A stretch of 9,957 nucleotides of DNA. Origin: Dysgonamonadaceae bacterium (lineage in GTDB: Bacteria > Bacteroidota > Bacteroidia > Bacteroidales > Azobacteroidaceae). The notes beneath the pieces were generated by a model. It was given only the letters and a program-made list of their open reading frames with translations. It had not been told where the DNA came from and searched no databases. Shown here piece by piece: positions 1 to 6,139 of this stretch. Every line of letters begins with the position of its first letter. The first letter of the stretch is position 1. Location: positions 1-9,957 of the forward strand of contig JAISNS010000109.1 of the NCBI GenBank assembly GCA_031276105.1, read 5' to 3'. The translations under genes and the position numbers were made by a program.

Positions 1-1220
1 TTCCCGCTTTCAACAAAAGAAGTTGGCGTTCGAACCGCCGGAGCTTTTACCGTTATACTTTCTACTTTCTTAAAAAAAAGCGTCCAATTATCCGGATTCG
101 ACAACCGGATATACCGGAAAAAAGCAGCCCAATGAGAAATATTTTCGACTGCGGAATATACTGCGGGATTGTAACGCTTCAACAAATCCCAATTTTTTTT
201 GAATGAAGATGTCCGGTTGTTCATCGCAGGAGGATTTGTGCCGGCTGTTTTTTCACCAGGTAACCGGCTCAGCGCCACATTCATCTGTTCCAAAATATCG
301 TTGATATAGTGCAAAGTATACGGATTGAAAATTTCATTTTGCTTATTATCGGCCAATACTTTCAATAAACCCTTTAAATTCGTTCTCGGATTGAGGTCTG
401 GAGTATATTTATCTCTCAAAAAAACTTTTGCATTTATTTCTATTTCATTATAATAATATTCAAGATCGACATGAGCGCCATTAGTTTCTTTTGACGCAAC
501 AACATCCTCAAAAAAATAATAATACGGATTGTCCGAAAAAGATAAATCGTCGCCATCAATATCGAAACGAATATCTAAATCCCTGTCGGTTAATATATAA
601 GATTTGTAGTTAATGTTATTTTTTTTGATTTCATTAAATAGTGTTCTGTACTTGTTAGGATTAGGCGGCGGCAGAAGTCCCTCTTCGGAAGGTGCAAGGA
701 TGTAATTACCGTTTTCATTTTTGGGAACTTCACCCAAAAGTTCCGGATTAATAAACAATAAATGGGCTTGCAGTAATCGCAATCCGAGTAAATTATCCAA
801 AAAAGCAGGATGGTATTTTAACTGAGCTTCTTCGTTTTGAGGATCGCCGGCTGAAGTGAAAACGCTCTGGTAGGAACTGTTAGCAAACCGGGCTATCGGC
901 ACTAATTGCCAGTCGGGTAAATCCGGATAAAGTTCCCTGTCGCCTATTTTGACAATAAACTCGTTATTGACATAATCAACGGCAACTTCGGCCTCGCTTA
1001 AGCGGTCAACGGGAAAGGCAATCGCCTGAAACAGACTGAAATTGGAGTCATAACTGTTTTTCGTCGCTCTCTCGTACAGGGAACGCGCCGACTCTTCCAG
1101 CGAAGAGTTATTAACGAAACGTAATTTACCCCAAGAACTTTGTCCTGAAACAAATAAGGGAAAAAAGATCAATATAATACTCCATCGAACGGTCAACGAA
1201 AATTTAAAAACTGATTTCAT
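1..1220 (-). CDS. Secreted protein of unknown function, 3' end outside the window
   Basis: An uninterrupted minus-strand frame runs from ATG at 1220 to the window edge, giving 406 codons with no stop. The first 26 residues form a classical Sec signal peptide: Lys2, Lys6 and Arg12, a hydrophobic core at about residues 14-24, then V-S-G before Gln27 as a likely signal peptidase I site. There is no lipobox cysteine, so the product should be periplasmic or exported rather than a lipoprotein. The mature part is soluble-looking, rich in Asn, Tyr, Phe and Asp, with an acidic stretch near residues 215-235 and a Trp/Phe-rich segment near the visible end (about 360-390). I do not recognise a family and see no catalytic motif. 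It lies 48 nt downstream of rnz and has its own good promoter, so it is probably a separate transcription unit. That it is a real gene is fairly sure; its function is unknown. Confidence 0.82.
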   Translation of the reverse strand, partial: MKSVFKFSLTVRWSIILIFFPLFVSGQSSWGKLRFVNNSSLEESARSLYERATKNSYDSNFSLFQAIAFPVDRLSEAEVAVDYVNNEFIVKIGDRELYPDLPDWQLVPIARFANSSYQSVFTSAGDPQNEEAQLKYHPAFLDNLLGLRLLQAHLLFINPELLGEVPKNENGNYILAPSEEGLLPPPNPNKYRTLFNEIKKNNINYKSYILTDRDLDIRFDIDGDDLSFSDNPYYYFFEDVVASKETNGAHVDLEYYYNEIEINAKVFLRDKYTPDLNPRTNLKGLLKVLADNKQNEIFNPYTLHYINDILEQMNVALSRLPGEKTAGTNPPAMNNRTSSFKKNWDLLKRYNPAVYSAVENISHWAAFFRYIRLSNPDNWTLFFKKVESITVKAPAVRTPTSFVESG

Positions 1221-1241
1221 CTTTCTAAACATAATTGAATG

Positions 1242-1273
1242 CAAAAGTAGATTATTTTTTGAGATATTTCAAA
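1242..1273 (-). promoter_or_regulatory. Bacteroides-type promoter of the secreted-protein gene
   Basis: On the minus strand TTTG (1273-1270) is followed after exactly 20 nt by TACTTTTG (1249-1242). This fits the Bacteroidota -33/-7 consensus TTTG-N19-21-TAnnTTTG at every fixed position. It lies 21 nt upstream of the ATG at 1220, which predicts a very short leader. The -33 element overlaps the TGA stop codon of rnz (1271-1269), so the promoter is embedded in the end of the preceding gene. Confidence 0.75.
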
Positions 1274-2186
1274 TTTTAATTACCATCTTTTCATTTCCCT
1301 GTATAGTTTCGGGAAAAATTTCCTGCGCTTCTTTCAATAAAATCGATTCGTCGGGATAACGGGCAGAGTAATGTCCTAACAACAAACGTTTTACTTTTGC
1401 CGACTTGGCTATCTGCGCCGCTTGCCGGGCTGTAGAGTGAAACGTGAGTTGGGCGCTTGCCGAATCTTTTTCGCCGAAAGTGGCTTCGTGATAAAGCAAA
1501 TCTACGCCTTCAATCAGCGGAATTATTTTTTCGAAATAACAGGTGTCCGAACAATAAGCGTATTTACGAGGAAGTTTCCCCGGACGAGTCAAGCGATGAT
1601 TCGGAATAACTTCTTTTTCCGGCGTAACAAAATCCGCTCCGTCTTTGACCGCTTTTATTTGGGAAACCGGAACCCGGTAAAAATCAATCATTTCCCGTAT
1701 GATGTGACGGAGACTTGCCGGTTTTTCCTCAAACAAAAATCCGGCAGTCGGTACACGATGTTTCAACGGGATGGTATATACTTTCAACGTCCGGTCTTCC
1801 CAAATCAATTCGTTTTTAGCCGGATTGAACGGATGAAAAAGGACTTGATAAGGAAACCGGTTGCAAAAATATTGGAGCGCCGGTTTGAATACTTTTTCTG
1901 CATCCGGCTGGGCATGAACGTGCAATTCGGCGGTACGACCCAACAAGCCCATCGTTGAAATCAAACCCGGTAAACCTAAACAATGATCGCCGTGTAAATG
2001 AGAAAGAAAAATGTGATTGAGACGATTAAAATTGAGTTTCATGCTCCGGAATTGCATTTGCGTCCCCTCGCCGCAGTCAATCATAAATAATTTATCCCGC
2101 AAATTAATCACCTGAGAACTCAAATGATGTTTTGTCGTGGGAAGAGCCGAACCGCAGCCTAATATATTCAAATCAAACCGTTCCAT
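1269..2186 (-). CDS. rnz: Ribonuclease Z (tRNase Z, short form)
   Basis: This zinc-dependent endonuclease cleaves the 3' trailer from tRNA precursors. The 305-residue product is the usual size of a bacterial short-form tRNase Z of the metallo-beta-lactamase fold. The N-terminal LGCGSALP segment is followed by the signature HxHxDH at residues 63-68 (H63, H65, D67, H68). Further expected ligands or catalytic residues are H143 (in KHRVPT), D214 (in CSDT), H250 (in FHSTA) and H272 (in LLGHYS). An in-frame ATG at 2201 would add five residues and overlap queE. I prefer the ATG at 2186, because MERFDL directly precedes the conserved glycine-rich start and leaves a single base after the queE stop codon. 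The spacing suggests translational coupling to queE. No frameshift or missing key residue is seen. Confidence 0.93.
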   Translation of the reverse strand: MERFDLNILGCGSALPTTKHHLSSQVINLRDKLFMIDCGEGTQMQFRSMKLNFNRLNHIFLSHLHGDHCLGLPGLISTMGLLGRTAELHVHAQPDAEKVFKPALQYFCNRFPYQVLFHPFNPAKNELIWEDRTLKVYTIPLKHRVPTAGFLFEEKPASLRHIIREMIDFYRVPVSQIKAVKDGADFVTPEKEVIPNHRLTRPGKLPRKYAYCSDTCYFEKIIPLIEGVDLLYHEATFGEKDSASAQLTFHSTARQAAQIAKSAKVKRLLLGHYSARYPDESILLKEAQEIFPETIQGNEKMVIKI

Positions 2187-2187
2187 A

Positions 2188-2772
2188 TTATTCAATTCCA
2201 ATCAGTTTATGTATCTGCAAACTCAGGCGCCAGCAGGGAAATCGTTTGATTTGCTCCACGCAATAATCAATATTGGCTTTCGTAGAAACTTCGTTGCCGG
2301 TAAAAACAGGGCTTAGGAAGAAAAAATGCGCTTCCGGTAACATTTCCAAAGGAGGAATCGGGTCGCCTTCCTGCACCGGCAAGCGGACTTCGTCTACGCG
2401 AGGATTGATTGCTTTCGCATAAGTCTTTTTCCCTTTAGGACTTACCACCGTATAATTCAATAATGTCGATAATTGTTTGTAGCCGTTACTTTCGATAGCT
2501 TGTCGAAAACCGGCCTCCTTAAAAAACAATAAAATTTCGTCGGTCAACTGCAATGTCGGCTCGCCTCCCGTCCAAACAATCCAGCGACAGGGAAAGCGCC
2601 GGATAGAGGAAAGAATTTGTTCGACCGACCGGTTACTCCCCGATTCAAAGTCCGTATCGCAAAAATCACAACTTAAATTGCAGCCTGTGAGCCGGATAAA
2701 AATGGAAGCCTCGCCCTGACGCCCTCCTTCGCCCTGCAAAGAATAAAATATTTCTTTAACATTAAGGTTCAT
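2188..2772 (-). CDS. queE: 7-carboxy-7-deazaguanine synthase (radical SAM)
   Basis: QueE converts 6-carboxy-5,6,7,8-tetrahydropterin, the QueD product, to 7-carboxy-7-deazaguanine in the queuosine/preQ0 pathway. The 194-residue protein has the QueE substrate-binding start IFYSLQGEG (residues 8-16), the radical-SAM cluster C31-x3-C35-x2-C38 (in CNLSCDFCDT), the SAM-binding TGGEP at residues 68-72 and SPKGKK at 111-116. An upstream in-frame ATG at 2799 would add nine residues. The ATG at 2772 is preferred because QueE proteins start just before the EIFYSLQGEG motif. With this start the gene overlaps the queD stop codon by 11 nt, so the two are surely co-transcribed and probably translationally coupled. 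The stop codon lies 1 nt before the rnz start. The gene looks intact. Confidence 0.93.
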   Translation of the reverse strand: MNLNVKEIFYSLQGEGGRQGEASIFIRLTGCNLSCDFCDTDFESGSNRSVEQILSSIRRFPCRWIVWTGGEPTLQLTDEILLFFKEAGFRQAIESNGYKQLSTLLNYTVVSPKGKKTYAKAINPRVDEVRLPVQEGDPIPPLEMLPEAHFFFLSPVFTGNEVSTKANIDYCVEQIKRFPCWRLSLQIHKLIGIE

Positions 2773-3115
2773 AAATACAGGAAGTTTGGGGCGTTTCACT
2801 CACTTCGACTGCGTATAATTCGGGAATTTCCGGTTTGAAACGCTCAAAAAGGAAGCGGGCAATGTTTTCGGAAGTCGGATGAGAGGGAATTATTTCATTC
2901 AAATGCCTGTGATCTAACGTTTCATCAATGTATTGTTTGACGAATTTCAGTGATTTATAATCTTTTACAAATCCGTATTCATCCAGTGTATCCGATTTCA
3001 AATGGACGGTAACCACATAATTATGCCCATGCATCCGCGAACAGGGATGATCTTTGCCCAACCGGTTCAATATGTGGGAAGCCGAAAAAGAAAATTGTTT
3101 GCTTATCTTATACAT
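2762..3115 (-). CDS. queD: 6-carboxytetrahydropterin synthase
   Basis: QueD converts 7,8-dihydroneopterin triphosphate to 6-carboxytetrahydropterin, the first committed step towards 7-deazaguanines and queuosine. The 117-residue product has the length and T-fold motifs of bacterial QueD. The zinc ligands are H14 (in FSASH), H29 and H31 (in MHGH). The catalytic cysteine is C25 (in HPCSRMHGH), which separates QueD from eukaryotic-type PTPS enzymes lacking it at this position. The catalytic Asp/His pair is D68-H69 (in LDHRHLNE). PTSENIA at 80-86 and the late glutamate E107 (in VSETP) match the substrate-binding end. It is the first gene of the minus-strand operon, with a -7 promoter element about 65 nt upstream of its ATG. 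It looks intact. Confidence 0.94.
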   Translation of the reverse strand: MYKISKQFSFSASHILNRLGKDHPCSRMHGHNYVVTVHLKSDTLDEYGFVKDYKSLKFVKQYIDETLDHRHLNEIIPSHPTSENIARFLFERFKPEIPELYAVEVSETPQTSCIYEP

Positions 3116-3179
3116 TATAAAATTTTTATTGGGTGCACGGAATCCCGTTCTTTACGATGGTTTTTATTGAAAATTTTCA

Positions 3180-3187
3180 CAAAGATA
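3180..3187 (-). promoter_or_regulatory. -7 promoter element for the queD-queE-rnz operon
   Basis: The minus strand reads TATCTTTG at 3187-3180, an exact TAnnTTTG match. Initiation about 7 nt downstream would give a queD leader of roughly 55-60 nt. A TTTG -33 box is not present at the usual spacing; that position is occupied by a degenerate heptamer repeat (3198-3218). The call rests on the -7 match and its position. Confidence 0.5.
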
Positions 3188-3197
3188 AAATAAATCT

Positions 3198-3218
3198 TTC
3201 ATTCTTAATGCTTAATTC
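3198..3218. repeat. Degenerate 7-bp tandem repeat in the divergent promoter region
   Basis: Three adjacent heptamers, ttcattc, ttaatgc and ttaattc (plus strand), cover 3198-3218. It is AT-rich and imperfect, so chance is possible. It is notable because the window holds two much cleaner heptamer arrays near 9809-9893, and because it sits between the two divergent -7 elements, where the -33 region of the queD promoter should be. Confidence 0.35.
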
Positions 3219-3231
3219 AAAAAGAAAATAT

Positions 3232-3239
3232 TACCTTTG
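3232..3239 (+). promoter_or_regulatory. -7 promoter element for purB
   Basis: TACCTTTG at 3232-3239 matches TAnnTTTG exactly. Initiation would fall near 3246, leaving a leader of about 37 nt before the ATG at 3283. No TTTG is found at the usual -33 spacing. This placement argues strongly against any purB start upstream of 3246. Confidence 0.55.
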
Positions 3240-3282
3240 TAACCTGTTTTTACGTTTACAGACAAATATGTCTTTATATTTT

Positions 3283-4629
3283 ATGGAGTTAAATTTACTA
3301 ACGGCAATATCACCGGTAGATGGTAGATACCGGGACAAAACGGCTTCTCTATCAAATTATTTCTCAGAATTTGCGCTGATTAGGTATCGGGCGCTTGTAG
3401 AGATCGAATACTTCATTGCTTTATGCGAATGGCCCCTTCCGCAATTAAAGCAGTTGAATGAACCGGGTATTTTTTATTCTTTGCGGCAAATATATAACGA
3501 ATTTTCGTTAGACGACGCCCGGAAAATAAAAGATATTGAAAAAACAACCAATCACGATGTAAAAGCGGTCGAATATTTTCTTAAAGAACAGTTCGAACGG
3601 TTACATCTGGATGATTACAAAGAATATATTCATTTCGGTTTGACCTCTCAGGACATTAACAACACGGCTGTCCCGCTATCGTTCAAAGAAGCTTTATCCA
3701 ATGAATATTACCCTTTGCTGAACCGCTTAATCGACGCCTTACGGCAATATGCGAAAGAATGGGAAACTGTTCCCATGTTGGCAAAAACGCACGGGCAACC
3801 GGCATCGCCCACACGTTTAGGAAAAGAAATTCAGGTATTTATCTACCGTTTGGAACAACAACTCCATCTGCTGCACGAGATACCTCTTTCCGCAAAATTC
3901 GGAGGAGCCACCGGTAATTTCAACGCTCACCATGCAGCTTATCCCGGCATCGACTGGAAACAGTTTGGAAATGACTTTGTAAGCAAGAAATTGGGATTAA
4001 TCAGGGAAGAATATACCACCCAAATTTCCAATTACGACAATCCGGCCGCTTTGTTCGACGGTTTGAAACGCATCAACACTATTTTGCTGGATTTGGCTAA
4101 AGATTTTTGGCAATATATCTCCATGGAATATTTCAAACAAAAAATCAAAGACGGAGAAATAGGCTCTTCAGCCATGCCGCACAAAGTGAACCCGATTGAT
4201 TTTGAAAATGCAGAAGGAAATCTGGGAATTGCGAACGCCCTGTTAGAACATCTTTCGGCCAAATTACCCGTTTCCCGCCTGCAACGCGATTTAACGGATT
4301 CTACCGTATTAAGAAATACAGGAGTGCCTTTCGCGCATATTTTTATTTCTTTACGAAGTCTTCTGAAAGGATTGGATAAACTATTATTGAATAAAAACGT
4401 TATATTAAAAGATTTGGAAAACGCATGGGCTGTGGTAGCCGAAGGCATTCAAACCATTCTGAGAAGAGAAGGCTATCCGAAACCCTATGAAGCGTTGAAA
4501 GCATTGACCCGTACCAATGAGGCAATTACGGGAGAATCAATACATGTTTTTATTGATTCGCTGAATGTTTGCGAAGATGTTAAAAGCGAATTGAAAAAAA
4601 TTACACCTCAAAATTACACAGGTATTTAA
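3283..4629 (+). CDS. purB: Adenylosuccinate lyase
   Basis: PurB catalyses two fumarate-releasing steps: SAICAR to AICAR in de novo purine synthesis and adenylosuccinate to AMP. The 448-residue product matches the long, E. coli-like PurB form. Motifs in order are AISPVDGRY (residues 8-16) at the N-terminus, TNHDVKAVEY (89-98), TSQD (121-124), the catalytic-histidine segment KTHGQPASP (168-176, H170), and the superfamily signature SSAMPHKVNP (295-304) on the flexible loop bearing the catalytic serine. The frame is open upstream to an ATG at 3133, but that start precedes the predicted promoter. The ATG at 3268 would add only MSLYF. The ATG at 3283 gives the expected family N-terminus. It is divergent from queD and followed after 55 nt by the pseudouridine synthase gene in the same direction. 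It looks intact. Confidence 0.95.
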   Translation: MELNLLTAISPVDGRYRDKTASLSNYFSEFALIRYRALVEIEYFIALCEWPLPQLKQLNEPGIFYSLRQIYNEFSLDDARKIKDIEKTTNHDVKAVEYFLKEQFERLHLDDYKEYIHFGLTSQDINNTAVPLSFKEALSNEYYPLLNRLIDALRQYAKEWETVPMLAKTHGQPASPTRLGKEIQVFIYRLEQQLHLLHEIPLSAKFGGATGNFNAHHAAYPGIDWKQFGNDFVSKKLGLIREEYTTQISNYDNPAALFDGLKRINTILLDLAKDFWQYISMEYFKQKIKDGEIGSSAMPHKVNPIDFENAEGNLGIANALLEHLSAKLPVSRLQRDLTDSTVLRNTGVPFAHIFISLRSLLKGLDKLLLNKNVILKDLENAWAVVAEGIQTILRREGYPKPYEALKALTRTNEAITGESIHVFIDSLNVCEDVKSELKKITPQNYTGI

Positions 4630-4684
4630 TTAAACAGAGTTAAAAAATAAATTTTAAAAACACACTAATCAAATTCTCAAAACA

Positions 4685-6025
4685 ATGACTACAGAGAGAG
4701 ATGAATGGAAACCCCGTTACAATAATGACGGGCAAAACGACGACGGGCAAAATCGTGAGAGAAGACCGTACCAACCTTTCAACCGTTCCAATTATGGAAA
4801 CAACCCCAGTGGAAATTACGGACGACAGGACAACAGGGGAAACTACAATCGCCAACGGGGAAATTACGATCGGCAGGATTCGGGTAATTACAACCGGCCA
4901 CGGCCTAACTACGATCATCCGGCTTCGTCCGGAAATTACAATTCAACGGGAAATTATGACCGCCAGGGTGGATACGGCGGATATAATTACCAGGGTGGAA
5001 GTAATTACGACCGGACAGGAAACGGATATAATCCCCGTCCCCAGCGGAATTATGAAAACCCGGAAAATGAACCCGGGCAGGGAAATGAAGGCGTTAAAAA
5101 ACGGAGACTTCGTGTAGGAGAAGTAATTGACCGCCAAAGCAATGCTTACAACCGAAACAATGCTTATCCGCAAAAACCGCAATTGCAAAGAGGTGTGAAA
5201 AAACCCAAGCAAATGCTGAACAGAAATCAAGGGCCAAACAAAAATCCGAATGCCAAGTACGGTTTACAAAAACAGTTGAAGTACAGAGAAGAAAACTTTG
5301 ACCCGGAAGAACTTATCCGTTTGAACAAATATTTGGCAAATGCCGGTATCTGCTCGCGCCGCGAAGCCGATGCCTTCATCCAGTCGGGAGTGGTAAAAGT
5401 AAATGGTGAAACGGTTTCGGAATTAGGTTCTAAAGTAAAACGCTCCGATCAAGTAACTTTTCACGAACAACCGGTTCAACTGGAACACAAAATCTATGTC
5501 TTGCTGAATAAACCAAAGAATTGCGTAACTACCGCCGACGATCCTCAGGAACGGCTTACCGTTATGGACTTGGTTAAAAACGCTTGCCATGAACGGATTT
5601 TTCCGGTAGGAAGATTAGACAGGAACACCACCGGCGTCCTCTTGCTGACCAACGACGGGGATTTGGCTTCCAAATTGACGCACCCTAAATTCTTGAAAAA
5701 GAAGATTTACCATGTCTGGTTAGATAAAAACGTGAGTATCGAAGACATGCAAAAACTGGCCGATGGCATTGATTTGGAAGACGGTGAAATTCATGCCGAC
5801 GCGATCAGTTATGTAACCGATACGGACAAAGATCAGGTAGGCATCGAAATTCATTCGGGACGAAACCGCATTGTCCGGCGGATGTTCGAAAGTTTAGGGT
5901 ATCATGTCATTAAATTAGACCGCGTTTACTTTGCCGGATTGACCAAGAAAAACCTGAAAAGAGGTCACTGGCGGTATTTGAACGAGAAAGAAGTTTCCAT
6001 GTTACGCATGGGAGCTTTCGAATAA
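4685..6025 (+). CDS. RluB/RsuA-family rRNA pseudouridine synthase with long low-complexity N-terminus
   Basis: The C-terminal half is a standard RsuA/RluB/RluE/RluF-type enzyme, isomerising a specific uridine in rRNA to pseudouridine. An S4 RNA-binding domain (about residues 210-257, beginning LIRLNKYLANAGICSRREAD) precedes the catalytic domain (about 268-435). That domain carries the motif VGRLDRNTTG with catalytic Asp312, LLTNDGDLA (320-328) and the family motif GRNRIVRRMFE (392-402). Most similar to RluB (23S rRNA, U2605 in E. coli) or its paralogues; exact target unknown. Residues 1-200 are disordered-looking: Asn, Gly, Tyr, Arg, Gln and Pro rich, with about six GNY units followed by N/D/G-R-Q/P (about 43-91), then a basic linker (about 138-200). 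Typical RluB lacks such a long N-terminal arm. It lies between purB and asnS on the same strand. The codons stay in frame throughout, so the repeats are not decay. Confidence 0.93.
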   Translation: MTTERDEWKPRYNNDGQNDDGQNRERRPYQPFNRSNYGNNPSGNYGRQDNRGNYNRQRGNYDRQDSGNYNRPRPNYDHPASSGNYNSTGNYDRQGGYGGYNYQGGSNYDRTGNGYNPRPQRNYENPENEPGQGNEGVKKRRLRVGEVIDRQSNAYNRNNAYPQKPQLQRGVKKPKQMLNRNQGPNKNPNAKYGLQKQLKYREENFDPEELIRLNKYLANAGICSRREADAFIQSGVVKVNGETVSELGSKVKRSDQVTFHEQPVQLEHKIYVLLNKPKNCVTTADDPQERLTVMDLVKNACHERIFPVGRLDRNTTGVLLLTNDGDLASKLTHPKFLKKKIYHVWLDKNVSIEDMQKLADGIDLEDGEIHADAISYVTDTDKDQVGIEIHSGRNRIVRRMFESLGYHVIKLDRVYFAGLTKKNLKRGHWRYLNEKEVSMLRMGAFE

Positions 6026-6050
6026 AAAAATCAGACAAGTTCGCTCACAG

Positions 6051-6106
6051 GGCTGTATCAAGGGAATCTCGCGTCAAGCGCGAGATGACAAGTTTTTGAT
6101 ACAGCC
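6051..6106. repeat. Nested palindromic MITE/REP-like element
   Basis: This is a 56-bp nested inverted repeat. The outer arms GGCTGTATCAA (6051-6061) and TTGATACAGCC (6096-6106) are perfect over 11 bp. Inside them a second perfect 8-bp hairpin, ATCTCGCG (6066-6073) and CGCGAGAT (6079-6086), encloses a 5-nt loop. Terminal inverted repeats around an internal hairpin, no coding capacity and an intergenic position suggest a small non-autonomous mobile or REP-type repeat. The inner TCTCGCGCTTGACGCGAGA on the minus strand resembles dispersed intergenic hairpins seen in many bacterial genomes. No convincing target-site duplication is visible. The octamer gacaagtt occurs both left of the element (6034-6041) and inside it (6087-6094). 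No T-tract follows on either strand, so it is not a typical intrinsic terminator. Confidence 0.65.
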
Positions 6107-6139
6107 TGGACGGGAGCGGCGGAATAACACAAATAAGTT

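Noticed and set aside
2773..2799. Nine-residue extension of QueE to ATG 2799, and five-residue extension of RNase Z to ATG 2201.
   Set aside because: Both extend past the conserved family N-termini and increase overlap with the preceding gene. They cannot be fully excluded from sequence alone.
3133..3282. N-terminal extension of PurB from the upstream in-frame ATG at 3133 (50 extra residues).
   Set aside because: The predicted promoter (-7 at 3232-3239) lies inside it, the extra residues look unlike PurB, and the ATG at 3283 gives the normal 448-residue protein.
4648..4655. TAAATTTT as a promoter -7 element for the pseudouridine synthase gene.
   Set aside because: The last position of TAnnTTTG fails, there is no TTTG box at the right spacing, and the local AT richness makes chance matches likely.
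4640..5230. Open frames antisense to and overlapping the repeat-rich start of the pseudouridine synthase gene (about 4640-4918 and 4943-5230 minus; 4701-5117 plus).
   Set aside because: They are by-products of low-complexity codons; the translations are compositionally odd and show no known motif.
6051..6106. Intrinsic terminator after the pseudouridine synthase gene.
   Set aside because: The stem is strong, but no T-tract follows on either strand, and the nested arms fit a mobile repeat better.
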